This document shows, in pieces, positions 1 to 8,416 of a DNA stretch of 61,019 nt. Numbering within the stretch: the first letter of the stretch is position 1; the number at the start of each line of letters is the position of its first letter. This DNA is from Prochlorococcaceae cyanobacterium jk18x22bins.40 (GTDB taxonomy: Bacteria; Cyanobacteriota; Cyanobacteriia; PCC-6307; Cyanobiaceae). Under the pieces are notes generated by a model. The model ran no database searches. It had not been told where the DNA came from and saw only the letters and a list, made by a program, of their open reading frames with translations. The stretch covers positions 1-61,019 of the forward strand of contig JAJDVL010000041.1 of assembly GCA_022826155.1 (NCBI GenBank), in the 5' to 3' direction. Both the position numbers and the translations under genes were made by a program.

Positions 1-737
1 CCCATGGCCAGGTTGCTGCGAAACTCTCCCCGCTGGGGTCGCCGGTTGATGGCGCCGACGGGTTCGCCGTTGACCAGCAGGATCCGTTTGTCCCCCTCCG
101 CCACGTCCGGTAGAAACGCCTGGGCCAACACGGGAAGCTGCTGTTGCGCCGTGACCAGCTCCAGCAACGCCTTCAGACCGGCCATGGCGCTGCTGGCCCG
201 CACCACCCCCTGCCCGCCCTTGCCCGCCAGGGGTTTGAGCACCACGTCCCGGTGCTGATGGATAAAGGCCAGGAGGCTGGCGCAATCCCCACTCACGATT
301 GTGGGCGCCATGAGTGGGGAGAATTGCAAGGCGGAGAGTTTTTCGTTCCAGATCAGCAGGGATGCCGGACGGTTGATGACCCGCACGCCCTGGCGCTCCG
401 CCTGGGCCAGCAGCCCTGCAGCAAAGACGTAGCTGTCGTCCACGGGCGGGTCCCGGCGCATCCACACCACCTGAAAACCCTTCAGGCTGCGCTGCTCCGG
501 CGCCCCCTGCCGATACCAGGGATCCGGCGCCTGCCAACCTTGGGGAGTGTGGTCCATGGCCGCCAGCTCCAGGGGCTGGGCCAGGACGGTGACGTCCCCG
601 TCAAGGGCCTGCAAATGCCGCGGCTCCGCCCACCACACCCGACTGCCTGCGCCGCAGGCGGCCTGCATGAGGGCAACGCTGCTGTCCTTGGCAGGGCGCA
701 GCCGTGACAGGGGATCCGTCAGAAAAAGCTGTTGCAA
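1..737 (-). CDS. gshB: glutathione synthetase (partial, C-terminus beyond window)
   Basis: Glutathione synthetase joins gamma-glutamylcysteine and glycine using ATP. The reverse strand reads from a TTG at 737 as M-QQLFLTDPLSRL, matching the usual start of cyanobacterial GshB (an LF-x-x-DPL motif, then a KDSS motif). Further on come ATP-grasp features: a lysine in DVVLKPLAGKGGQGV, then GDKRILLVNGEP and INRRP. About 245 codons are present and the gene runs off the left edge. No ATG or GTG fits the expected N-terminus, so TTG is chosen. It lies 19 nt after grxC on the same strand, so the two thiol genes are probably one transcript. Confidence 0.93.
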   Translation of the reverse strand, partial: MQQLFLTDPLSRLRPAKDSSVALMQAACGAGSRVWWAEPRHLQALDGDVTVLAQPLELAAMDHTPQGWQAPDPWYRQGAPEQRSLKGFQVVWMRRDPPVDDSYVFAAGLLAQAERQGVRVINRPASLLIWNEKLSALQFSPLMAPTIVSGDCASLLAFIHQHRDVVLKPLAGKGGQGVVRASSAMAGLKALLELVTAQQQLPVLAQAFLPDVAEGDKRILLVNGEPVGAINRRPQRGEFRSNLAM

Positions 738-756
738 GAGACGCCGGGGGTGGGTT

Positions 757-1014
757 TTAAGCCTGCAGCAGAGCATCCAGGGCGCCGGACTCCTCCGCGG
801 CCTGCAACTCCTCGTATCCACCAATGTGCTGGTCGTTGATGAACACCTGGGGAACAGTGGTTTTGCCGCCGGAGCGCAGGCTCATGGCCCGCTTCCGGCC
901 CCGACCTTCCTCCACGTCGATGTTGGTGTAGGTTACGGCCTTGTCGTCCAGCAGGGCCAGCGCACGACGGCAGAAGGGGCACCAACCGGTGGTGTAAATC
1001 TCGATCTTGGCCAT
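757..1014 (-). CDS. grxC: glutaredoxin 3
   Basis: A small cytosolic dithiol glutaredoxin of 85 residues that reduces disulfides with glutathione. It has the active site C-P-F-C in GWCPFCRRA near residue 11, the cis-proline motif TVPQVFIND, and the GGYEEL glutathione-binding end. The start was placed at the ATG giving MAKIEIY; a start six codons further upstream is possible but extends past the normal N-terminus. It precedes gshB on the same strand, so glutathione synthesis and use are linked. It diverges from prfB with 43 nt between the two starts. Confidence 0.93.
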   Translation of the reverse strand: MAKIEIYTTGWCPFCRRALALLDDKAVTYTNIDVEEGRGRKRAMSLRSGGKTTVPQVFINDQHIGGYEELQAAEESGALDALLQA

Positions 1015-1057
1015 GGCGGGCTCCCACGTCAACTGCCGCCCACGTTACGATAAACAC

Positions 1058-2201
1058 ATGAGCGAATCCACCACCACGCGCCTGGATCCCGTCGATCTCC
1101 AGCGCCACCTGTCCGAACTCACCCAACGCCTGGGCATTGCCCAGGACTGTCTTTGACGTCCCTGCTTTACAGGCGCGGCAAAACGACCTGGAGCAGTTGA
1201 CTGCTCAACCCGACTTCTGGACGGATCAGCACCAAGCCCGGAAGTACCTGTGCCAACTGGACGACGTGAAGGCCCAGCTTGAGGCCCAGCGGCGGTGGTC
1301 CGCCGCCCTGGCGGATGCCCGGGCGGCCCTGGAGCTCCACCAGCTTGAGGCCGATGAGTTGTTGCTGGAGGAAGCCCACAACGCACTGGCCACCCTGCAG
1401 GACGCCCTGGATCGTTGGGAGTTGGAGCGGCTGCTCAACGGTCCCTACGACAAGGAAGGTGCCGTGCTCACCATCAATGCCGGCGCCGGCGGCACCGATG
1501 CCCAGGACTGGGCTGAGATGCTGCTGCGCATGTACAGCCGCTGGGCGGAGCGCAACGGCATGGCCATCACCGTGGCGGAACGGTCCGAAGGGGAAGAAGC
1601 CGGCATCAAGTCCGCCACCTTGGAGGTCTCCGGTCGCCATGCCTACGGCTATCTGCGACACGAGAAAGGCACCCACCGGTTGGTGCGCATTTCCCCCTAC
1701 AACGCCAACGACAAGCGCCAGACCAGCTTTGCCGGCGTGGAGGTGATGCCCCAACTCAAGGAGGACCTGGACTTGCAGATTCCCGACAAGGATCTGGAGA
1801 TCACCACCTCCCGATCCGGGGGGGCCGGGGGGCAGAACGTCAACAAGGTGGAAACCGCCGTGCGCATTCTCCACCTGCCCACCGGCGTGGCGGTGCGCTG
1901 TACCCAGGAGCGCTCCCAGTTGCAGAACCGGGAGCGGGCCATGGCGTTGCTCAAGGCCAAGCTGCTGGTCATTGCCCAGGAACAGCGGGCGGCAGAAATT
2001 GCCGATATTCGTGGGGACATGGTGGCCGCGGCCTGGGGTAACCAGATTCGTAACTACGTGCTGCACCCCTACCAGATGGTCAAGGATCTGCGCACCAATA
2101 CGGAAACCACGGACGTGCAAGCCGTGATGAACGGGGAGTTGGATGCCTTCATCCAGGCATCCCTCCACGCCAACCTGGAGACAGCGGAATTGTCCCCATG
2201 A
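1058..2201 (+). CDS. prfB: peptide chain release factor 2, made by programmed +1 frameshift
   Basis: Release factor 2 ends translation at UGA and UAA. The gene starts at ATG 1058 and reads 32 codons to CTT-TGA-C at 1151-1157. The ribosome must slip +1 there, so that GAC follows CTT, to enter the long frame ending at 2201. The product is about 380 residues. The peptidyl-hydrolysis motif [10 protein letters not shown] is near residue 257. The stop-codon reading motif, normally S-P-F, reads S-P-Y here (residues 212-214, in [11 protein letters not shown]). The slip site should give autoregulation: scarce RF2 makes the UGA pause longer and favours the shift. The DUF3285 gene overlaps the stop codon. 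Confidence 0.95.
1142..1157 (+). promoter_or_regulatory. RF2 programmed +1 frameshift site
   Basis: The in-frame stop is set in CTTTGAC at 1151-1157, the classic slip site of bacterial prfB. An AGGA stretch at 1143-1146 lies a few bases upstream and can act as the internal Shine-Dalgarno element. The zero frame from ATG 1058 closes at this TGA, and the +1 frame continues the release factor without a break. Confidence 0.92.
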
Positions 2202-2356
2202 CCAACCCCAGCCCCCCCCAGGACAGTTACGTCAAGCTGGCCATGAGAAACATGGTGCGCAAGGGTCGTACCTCCCTGCTGCACATGGCCCTCACCACCA
2301 CTGGTCTTGTGGCCGTGCTGCTGCTCCTGGCCAGCCTGGATCGCCCCACCCTGTGA
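2198..2356 (+). CDS. DUF3285 small membrane protein
   Basis: A 52-residue protein of a small family known from cyanobacteria (DUF3285), function unknown. The body reads [14 protein letters not shown], the family signature, followed by one hydrophobic helix ([14 protein letters not shown]) and a short tail. Its ATG overlaps the prfB stop as ATGA, so translation is probably coupled. It sits in the prfB-ybeY-dgkA-trpG run. It is too short for common ORF cut-offs and easily missed. Confidence 0.85.
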   Translation: MTNPSPPQDSYVKLAMRNMVRKGRTSLLHMALTTTGLVAVLLLLASLDRPTL

Positions 2357-2359
2357 AAC

Positions 2360-2929
2360 GTGGCCAGTTCCCCCCTGAAGACGGACCTGGCGGTGGATCT
2401 GGCTTGGAGCAGTATCCGGCCCCGTCTTCTTGGCCAGCCCCTCTGCCGCCGACTGGTGCGGCACTGGCTCCTGGCCCTGCAGCCGGAATTGGCGCCCCGA
2501 CAGCGGTGCAGGGCCTACAGCCTTGGGGTCACCCTGACTGACGACGCTGCCATGGCGGGCTTGAACCGGACGTGGCGCCATGGCCATGGCGCCACGGACG
2601 TGCTGGCCTTCGCCAGTGGTCAGGAGGGTCCCTGGTTGGCGCCGGCCCCAGGGGAAGCGCTGGAATTGGGGGATATCGTCATTGCCTGGGAAACGGCTGA
2701 GCGCCAAGCCAGGGCCAGTGGCTGGTCCCTGGACCAGGAACTGGTCTGGTTGCTGAGCCACGGCCTCCTCCACCTGCTGGGCTGGGACCACCCCGACGAC
2801 GTCAGCTTGGCGGCCATGCTGGAACGTCAAATCCTCCTGCTGGAGGCCACTGGCCAGACAACCCCTGAGGATCGGGCTAAGGTTTGGTCATTGCCTGGGG
2901 AGCCCTTTGCAAACCACCAGTTCACCTGA
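2360..2929 (+). CDS. ybeY: endoribonuclease YbeY
   Basis: A metal-dependent RNase that matures the 16S rRNA 3' end and takes part in ribosome quality control. The zinc-binding signature H-x3-H-x5-H appears as HGLLHLLGWDH near residue 134. The protein is 189 residues, slightly long because of an N-terminal segment and a poorly conserved tail. The start is a GTG three nt after the DUF3285 stop; an internal start would also keep the catalytic domain. It lies in a compact operon with prfB upstream and dgkA downstream. Confidence 0.92.
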   Translation: MASSPLKTDLAVDLAWSSIRPRLLGQPLCRRLVRHWLLALQPELAPRQRCRAYSLGVTLTDDAAMAGLNRTWRHGHGATDVLAFASGQEGPWLAPAPGEALELGDIVIAWETAERQARASGWSLDQELVWLLSHGLLHLLGWDHPDDVSLAAMLERQILLLEATGQTTPEDRAKVWSLPGEPFANHQFT

Positions 2930-2939
2930 AACGTCAGTG

Positions 2940-3350
2940 ATGCGCCGGGGGCGAGGAACGAGGGTTGGCGCCTACAAGGTGGCCCGAGGTCTGCCGGCCA
3001 GTATTCGGTATGCGGTCCAGGGGCTGGTCTACGCCTTCGCCAGTCAACGGAACTTCCGCCTGCAACTGGCCATGGGTAGCCTGGCCCTGGCCTTGGCCCT
3101 TTGGCTGCGCCTCAACGTGTTAGAGTTGGGGCTGCTGGTGCTCACCGTGGCCGCCGTGTTGGTGCTGGAGTTGCTGAACACCGCTACGGAAGCCGCGGTG
3201 GACCTGGCCATCGGACGACAATTTCATCCCCTTGCCCAGGTTGCCAAGGATTGCGCGGCAGCAGCAGTGTTGGTGGCTGCCATGGCTTCGATTCTCATTG
3301 CCCTGCTTCTGTTGTTTCCTCCCTTGTGGCAACGCATTGCAGGGGGATAG
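2940..3350 (+). CDS. dgkA: diacylglycerol kinase, prokaryotic type
   Basis: A small integral-membrane kinase that phosphorylates diacylglycerol or a related lipid alcohol. Three hydrophobic segments are visible. The family motif appears as [13 protein letters not shown], followed by [13 protein letters not shown] 2940 gives 136 residues and lies just after the ybeY stop. A TTG at 2907 would add 11 residues and overlap ybeY; it cannot be excluded. The order ybeY-dgkA-trpG is the usual one in picocyanobacteria. Confidence 0.92.
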   Translation: MRRGRGTRVGAYKVARGLPASIRYAVQGLVYAFASQRNFRLQLAMGSLALALALWLRLNVLELGLLVLTVAAVLVLELLNTATEAAVDLAIGRQFHPLAQVAKDCAAAAVLVAAMASILIALLLLFPPLWQRIAGG

Positions 3351-3352
3351 CG

Positions 3353-3952
3353 GTGCTTCTGGTCATCGACAATTACGACAGCTTCACCTTCAATCTGGTG
3401 CAGTACCTGGGGGAGTTGGCCGTGGATCATTCCCTTGCCGCCAGCTTGCGGGTGGAGCGCAACGATGCGTTGACCGTCCCGGAGCTGGCTGTCCTGCGGC
3501 CAGCAGCGGTGGTGCTCTCCCCAGGTCCTGGCGACCCGGATCAGGCGGGGGTGTGCCTGGAGGTGATTCACCAGTTGGGACCCACCACGCCCATGCTGGG
3601 GGTGTGCCTGGGTCATCAGGCCCTGGCCCAATGCTTTGGCGGCCGGGTGGTGCGCGCCAGTCAACCCATGCACGGCAAGACCTCCGCGGTTCATCACCAG
3701 CAGGAAGGGGTGTTCTCCGGTTTGCCCCAACCCTTGACCGCCACCCGTTACCACTCCTTGGTGGTGGAGCGCTCCTCCCTGCCTGACTGCCTGGAGGTCA
3801 CCGCATGGCTGGAGGATGGTGAGCAGACCATCATGGGCCTGCGCCATCGAGCCCATCCCCACCTGCAGGGGGTGCAGTTCCACCCGGAAAGTGTTCTGAC
3901 CCAGGCGGGGCACGAGTTGCTGGCCAACTTCCTGCGGCTGGCCGCTGGCTGA
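3353..3952 (+). CDS. trpG: anthranilate synthase component II (glutamine amidotransferase)
   Basis: Supplies ammonia from glutamine to anthranilate synthase for tryptophan synthesis, and possibly to aminodeoxychorismate synthase for folate. The class I amidotransferase triad is visible: Cys85 in GVCLGHQ, and His/Glu in QFHPESVLT near the C-terminus. It opens with [19 protein letters not shown]. It is 199 residues, the normal length. The start is a GTG two nt after dgkA. Confidence 0.94.
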   Translation: MLLVIDNYDSFTFNLVQYLGELAVDHSLAASLRVERNDALTVPELAVLRPAAVVLSPGPGDPDQAGVCLEVIHQLGPTTPMLGVCLGHQALAQCFGGRVVRASQPMHGKTSAVHHQQEGVFSGLPQPLTATRYHSLVVERSSLPDCLEVTAWLEDGEQTIMGLRHRAHPHLQGVQFHPESVLTQAGHELLANFLRLAAG

Positions 3953-3956
3953 ACGC

Positions 3957-3965
3957 TGCTACCTT
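3957..3965 (+). promoter_or_regulatory. possible extended -10 promoter element (TGCTACCTT)
   Basis: TGCTACCTT lies just after the trpG stop and about 40 nt before the next ATG. It fits an extended -10 box (TGn plus TAnnnT). The same nine bases occur ahead of leuC and in the region before the rRNA operon. No clear -35 box is seen. Confidence 0.35.
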
Positions 3966-4005
3966 CTGCCTGCGAGGCGAATCCGTCAACCTGAACAGAC
4001 AGCGA

Positions 4006-4767
4006 ATGGTGTACGACCGGTTTCTTGGAGGATGGTGTGCTGCCGTCGTCAGCCTGGCGCTGGGTTGGGGCTGGGGGGTGGGCGCACCAGCCACGGCGGA
4101 GCCCACCGTGCAGGTCACCACCTACGGCCACAGCGCTCTGCTGTTCGAGAGCGAGGAAGGACGATTATTGATTAATCCCTTTCAGGCCGTTGCCTGTGCT
4201 GCGGGCCTGACGGAACCTCGCCTTGCCGTGGATCTGATTCTGGCCAGCAGCAGCCTCCCTGATGAGGGCGCCCCCGTGGCCCATGGTCTCTTTCTCAACT
4301 CCCCCGGCTCCTATCGGCTGGCCGATGATTGGCAGGTTGAGGGCTTTGCGGTCCCCCATGACCACGTGGGGGGGCGCCGCTTTGGGGAAGGGGTAGTGTG
4401 GACCTGGCAGCAGGCCGGCCTGCGCATGGCCCACATGGGGGGTGCTGCGGTGCCCCCCACAGTGGCGCAACGCATCCTGCTCAGTGGTGTGGACGTGCTG
4501 GTGGTGGCCGTTGGCGGGGGCAGCAAGGTGCTGGATGGGGTTCAGGCGGCCCAGGTGGTCAACACCCTCAAGCCCCGCTTGGTGATTCCTGTGCAATACG
4601 CCACGGCCCCACCCCCTGAAGGGTGTGATCTGGCCACCATCGACCCCTTCCTTGAGGCCCTCCCCGCTGCTGTCCCCGTGGAGAACCCAGGCCCCACCAC
4701 GACGCTGAGCGACGCCCTGCTGGGTGACGGCACTGCCGTCCATGTGCTGGAGCTGGATTCACGCTGA
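4006..4767 (+). CDS. exported MBL-fold (UlaG-like) protein, catalytic motif lost
   Basis: A 253-residue protein with an N-terminal signal peptide (hydrophobic stretch then A-P-A-T-A-E) followed by a UlaG-type metallo-beta-lactamase fold: VQVTTYGHSALLFES, LLINPF, then a C-terminal PRLVIPVQYAT strand. The usual metal-binding motif (H-x-H-x-D-H after the DLIL strand) is replaced by ASSSLPDEG, so ordinary hydrolase activity is unlikely. It was assigned by fold pattern, and its role is unknown. It ends two nt before the Hsp70-like gene, suggesting co-expression. Confidence 0.75.
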   Translation: MVYDRFLGGWCAAVVSLALGWGWGVGAPATAEPTVQVTTYGHSALLFESEEGRLLINPFQAVACAAGLTEPRLAVDLILASSSLPDEGAPVAHGLFLNSPGSYRLADDWQVEGFAVPHDHVGGRRFGEGVVWTWQQAGLRMAHMGGAAVPPTVAQRILLSGVDVLVVAVGGGSKVLDGVQAAQVVNTLKPRLVIPVQYATAPPPEGCDLATIDPFLEALPAAVPVENPGPTTTLSDALLGDGTAVHVLELDSR

Positions 4768-4769
4768 CC

Positions 4770-6410
4770 ATGGCCATGGATGCACAGATGCAGGGCGGCT
4801 CCTTGGCCATTGACCTGGGGACCAGCAACACGGTGGTGGCCCACCAGCCAGCCGCTGGCGGCCCGCCCCGTCTGCTGCGCCTATCGGCCTACAGCGCCCC
4901 GGATGAGTCCATTGTTCCCACCCTGCTGTATTGCGCCAACGACTGTGCCACACCCCAACGGTCGTCTTCTCTACGCCCCTGCCTTGTGGGACGCCAAGTG
5001 ATTGAGGCCGGTCTCCTGGAGACCATGCACCAGCCTCCCCAACCCCCCGCACAGCTCTATTGCCACTTCAAGCGCTCCATTGGAGTCCGTCCCCGTTCCC
5101 GACAGGTGGAGTGGGCTGAACGGGGCGGCGCCTTGTTTTTGGCCCATCTCTGGCAGGCCCTTCAGTGGCAAACGCCACCGGAGCGGTTGGTGCTCACCGC
5201 GCCGGTGGATGCCTTTGCCGGTTACCGCCGCTGGCTGCTGGATTACGGCGGCAGGCTCCCTGTCCCGGAACTGGCTCTGGTGGATGAGCCCACAGCGGCG
5301 GCCATCGGCTCCGGCTTGCCCCCCGGTAGCCATGTGCTGGTGGTGGATCTGGGTGCCGGCACCAGTGATCTGGCCCTTGTGCGGATTCAGGGTGGAGAAG
5401 GCCAGGCCCAGCCCATCTCCCAGTTGCTCCGCTTTAACGGGAACGACCTGGTGCGATCCTCCCAGCACCTGCGGGTGGCCCGCGTGGTGGGGAAAGCGGG
5501 TGCGGCGGTGGGCGGCCGTGACCTGGACCATTGGATTGCCGCCCACATGGCCCCCCGGATCAAGGGACCACTGCCGGAGGCACTGCTGCGGGGGGCAGAG
5601 CAACTCAAGTGCCAACTCAGCAGCCATGATCAGGCGACAGTGGATGTCATCCAGGCTGAAGGTGGCGTGACGTCGTGGCGGTTGGAGCGTTCCGCCCTGG
5701 AGCGTCTCCTGCAACAGCAGGGTTTTGTCCGCCTGCTGGACAGTTTGTTGAAACAGGTGGCCGTTGCCGCCCGCCGTGACGGCTTGGATCTGTTGCAGTT
5801 GACCGCCGTGCTCCCGGTGGGGGGCACAAGCCGTTTGCCTCTGGTGCGCCGCTGGCTTGAGCAGCGGCTGCCTGGTGTGCCCTGCTGTGCCCGGCAACCC
5901 CTGACGGCGGTGGCCTACGGGGCGTTGGCCCTGACCCCCAACGTGCAAGTGCGGGACGTGCTGAGCCGTGGTGTGGCGCTTCGCTACTGGGATCGTCGCC
6001 AACAGGCCCACTGCTGGCATCCCCTCTACTGGGCTGGCCAGCCGTGGCCAACGTCATCCCCCTTGGAGATACGCCTTGCCCCGGCCCATGCCCATCAGCC
6101 CGCCCTTGAACTGGTGCTGGCAGAGGTGAGCGCCGATCTGCGGCGGGAGGTGGTGTTTGTGGACGGGCAGCCCCAGTTGCTGGAGGAGCAGGCCCCACCG
6201 GCCAGCATGAGCCCCTGGCCCACCAGCTTCCCACCCCTGCCGCTCCCCCGACAGGCCCAACCTGGTCAAGACGCCTTGCTGCTGGCGTTCAGCATTACGG
6301 ATGACCGCCATCTTCGTCTCCAAGTCACAAGCCTGGTTCATGAACAATCCAGCGCAGAATTCACTGGTGCAGAATTAAAACCTCACCTTGATCTTGGCCC
6401 GCTGCGCTGA
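4770..6410 (+). CDS. Hsp70/DnaK-family protein
   Basis: A 546-residue Hsp70-like ATPase. The phosphate-1 loop is AIDLGTSNTVVA near residue 12, the phosphate-2 loop is VVDLGAGTSDLALV, and the adenosine motif is VLPVGGTSRLPLVRRWL. The ATPase domain is followed by a short, divergent C-terminal part with none of the usual DnaK lid or EEVD-like end. It is therefore not the main housekeeping DnaK; its clients are unknown. The sequence begins at the first of two close ATGs. Confidence 0.88.
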   Translation: MAMDAQMQGGSLAIDLGTSNTVVAHQPAAGGPPRLLRLSAYSAPDESIVPTLLYCANDCATPQRSSSLRPCLVGRQVIEAGLLETMHQPPQPPAQLYCHFKRSIGVRPRSRQVEWAERGGALFLAHLWQALQWQTPPERLVLTAPVDAFAGYRRWLLDYGGRLPVPELALVDEPTAAAIGSGLPPGSHVLVVDLGAGTSDLALVRIQGGEGQAQPISQLLRFNGNDLVRSSQHLRVARVVGKAGAAVGGRDLDHWIAAHMAPRIKGPLPEALLRGAEQLKCQLSSHDQATVDVIQAEGGVTSWRLERSALERLLQQQGFVRLLDSLLKQVAVAARRDGLDLLQLTAVLPVGGTSRLPLVRRWLEQRLPGVPCCARQPLTAVAYGALALTPNVQVRDVLSRGVALRYWDRRQQAHCWHPLYWAGQPWPTSSPLEIRLAPAHAHQPALELVLAEVSADLRREVVFVDGQPQLLEEQAPPASMSPWPTSFPPLPLPRQAQPGQDALLLAFSITDDRHLRLQVTSLVHEQSSAEFTGAELKPHLDLGPLR

Positions 6411-6424
6411 GCCAACCGTGAACC

Positions 6425-7258
6425 ATGAGTCGCTCCCCCTCGCTGCGACGTTTGTTCCAGCTCACGGCGGTGGCGGTCACGATTGTCCTGGTGTTCAAGG
6501 CGGCGGTCTACGGTTGGCAACGTCAGTTGATGCACCGCTTGCAGCGCTCCGTCACGGACGAAGACCGCAGCGCCTGCGTGGCCTCCGGCGAACAACTGGC
6601 CCGTCTCCGTCCCCTGGAGCTTGTCGAAGCCAAGCAGTTGGCCCATTGCCGTCGCGTCCTGGCCAGTGACTATTGGGTCACCGGTGAGCACCAAAAAGCC
6701 CTGGACCTTCTGGAGCGCCTTGTGGACTCACCCCAGATGGCTGCCGCGGACCAGTTGCGACTCTCCGAATGGGTGCGTCAGCGCCGGGATCGGGCGGTGG
6801 AGCATTACCGTCGGGGCGAGTTGTCCACGGCCGTGGCCCTGCTGCAGGACCTGAGTGACGGCCAGGAACCACAGCGGAATATCTTGATTGAAAGCCTTCA
6901 GATTCGCTGGAATCTCAACCAGCAACTCTATGAACAGGCCGAACGCCTCAGGACCGAGGAGCGCTGGTGGGAAGCCTTCAACACCATCAACCAACTGGAT
7001 CATCCCTGGTGGCGGGCCCATGCCAATCCACTCCAGGACGAAATTGTGACAGCCACCCGGGCCTTGATCGGGCAAGGGGTGGAGCGTGACGGACACAGCG
7101 GCAGTGTCCGCCACAACGTACCCCTTGACGAGTTGGACCACCGCTTCCGCATTCACTTGACCGGCGGCATGGACGATTGGTATGCCTATGCTCAGGCCTG
7201 TCATGAGTTGGGCGGCATGATTGTGGACTACGGTCCCGAGAGCGTCTGTCGCCGTTAG
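6425..7258 (+). CDS. membrane-anchored conserved protein, function unknown
   Basis: A 277-residue protein with one N-terminal membrane helix (LTAVAVTIVLVFKAAVYGW), then a mostly helical soluble region rich in Q, R, L and W with repeat-like helices (QLARLRPLELVEAKQL, then QKALDLLERLVD). This resembles TPR-type solenoids, but I do not recognise a named family. It follows the Hsp70-like gene by 14 nt and probably shares its transcript, so a link between the two is plausible but unproven. Confidence 0.7.
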   Translation: MSRSPSLRRLFQLTAVAVTIVLVFKAAVYGWQRQLMHRLQRSVTDEDRSACVASGEQLARLRPLELVEAKQLAHCRRVLASDYWVTGEHQKALDLLERLVDSPQMAAADQLRLSEWVRQRRDRAVEHYRRGELSTAVALLQDLSDGQEPQRNILIESLQIRWNLNQQLYEQAERLRTEERWWEAFNTINQLDHPWWRAHANPLQDEIVTATRALIGQGVERDGHSGSVRHNVPLDELDHRFRIHLTGGMDDWYAYAQACHELGGMIVDYGPESVCRR

Positions 7259-7386
7259 GAACCTGTCAGGTGTCAGGGACCGTGGCGGAGAACAGGGTAA
7301 TCTTGAAACAGTCCCTCGGACCCGGTCCTTTCCCCTGTGTCGTGTGTGACAAAATCAACCCCGTACAGTCTCAATGGACAACTGCC

Positions 7387-7608
7387 ATGCAGCCGGGTGA
7401 CCGGGTTCGCGTCAAGAAATCCATCATTGTCTACAACCACCCCAAGCACCGGTTGAAACCCTTTGACATGCATGGTCAGGAGGGTGAAGTGAAGGAGATC
7501 ATCAGTACCTGGAAGGAGGGGGAGCCCCTGAGTGCCACCCTTCCCGTGGTGGTGATGTTTGGCCGCACCCGCTTCCACTTCCACGCAGACGAACTGGAGC
7601 TCTGCTGA
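7387..7608 (+). CDS. ftrV: ferredoxin-thioredoxin reductase, variable chain
   Basis: The small subunit of the Fe-S reductase that passes electrons from photosystem I-reduced ferredoxin to thioredoxin. It is 73 residues with the SH3-like barrel signature GDRVRVKKSIIVYNHP, then GQEGEVKEII and HFHADELEL. ATG 7387 matches the family start. A 128-nt gap upstream may hold its own promoter; a TACAGT at about 7364 is a weak -10 candidate. Confidence 0.92.
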   Translation: MQPGDRVRVKKSIIVYNHPKHRLKPFDMHGQEGEVKEIISTWKEGEPLSATLPVVVMFGRTRFHFHADELELC

Positions 7609-7638
7609 GTCGGCCCTTGACCTCACCGTCGGGTATAT

Positions 7639-8199
7639 TCAAGGGGAGGGCGAGGGCGCTGCCGGCAGCAGCACGACTCCCTCCTCCGGGTCCGCGGGCC
7701 GCAGGTGCAGCCGGATGAACTCGCTGCGCCGCGTGGGCACGTTGCGGCCCACGAAATCCGCCTGCAGGGGCAGCTCCCGATGGCCCCGATCCACCATGAC
7801 CAGCAGTCGCACCGTGCGGGGATTGCCCCAGGCCAAGAGCGCGTCAAGGGCAGCCCGGGCCGTGCGCCCGGTGAACAGCACGTCGTCCACCAGCACCACC
7901 TCCCGCCCATCCACAGGCACGGGCAAGACGGTGGCCTGGGGCAGTTTGGTGGGCACCGTGCGCAGGTCGTCCCGGTGAAAGGTGGGATCCAGGCTGCCCG
8001 CTTCAATCACCTGCCCTGCCAGGCGCCCCAACTCCTCGGCCAACACCTTCGCCAAAGGGACGCCACGGCTGGGAATCCCCAGCAGGAGCAACTGGTCGGG
8101 ATTATGGGCAGCCTCCAGCACCTGGGAAGCCAGGCGGGTCATGGTGCGGCGGAGTGCCGGACCCGAAAGAATTACCACATAGGGCTGATCCGGAGCCAT
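7639..8199 (-). CDS. pyrR: PyrR-type bifunctional pyrimidine regulator / uracil phosphoribosyltransferase
   Basis: A PRTase-fold protein of 186 residues. The PRPP-binding motif is [18 protein letters not shown] near residue 105; [10 protein letters not shown] and the acidic DRGHRELP motif are also present. PyrR proteins bind pyr mRNA and may also salvage uracil. No pyr gene or PyrR-type anti-antiterminator is evident next to it, so control of distant genes or enzyme action alone are both possible. It starts at the ATG giving [11 protein letters not shown]; a longer upstream frame has no family similarity. It converges with ftrV. Confidence 0.88.
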   Translation of the reverse strand: MAPDQPYVVILSGPALRRTMTRLASQVLEAAHNPDQLLLLGIPSRGVPLAKVLAEELGRLAGQVIEAGSLDPTFHRDDLRTVPTKLPQATVLPVPVDGREVVLVDDVLFTGRTARAALDALLAWGNPRTVRLLVMVDRGHRELPLQADFVGRNVPTRRSEFIRLHLRPADPEEGVVLLPAAPSPSP

Positions 8200-8416
8200 G
8201 AACGTTGGGAAATGCTCACTTAATGGGCCGGGATGGAGACAAGCTGCCCAGGAGGTCCCATGATTGTGCAAGTCGCCATCGGAACCACTCCATTCAACCG
8301 CAACCGACCGAAGCCATTCCCCCTCCAGCCACCCCAACCGAGGAGAACGATCACCGGTGACCGCAGTTCCTATTGCCCGCAGTCAGGATGCCATCTTTGG
8401 CAATCGTCGTCTGCCC

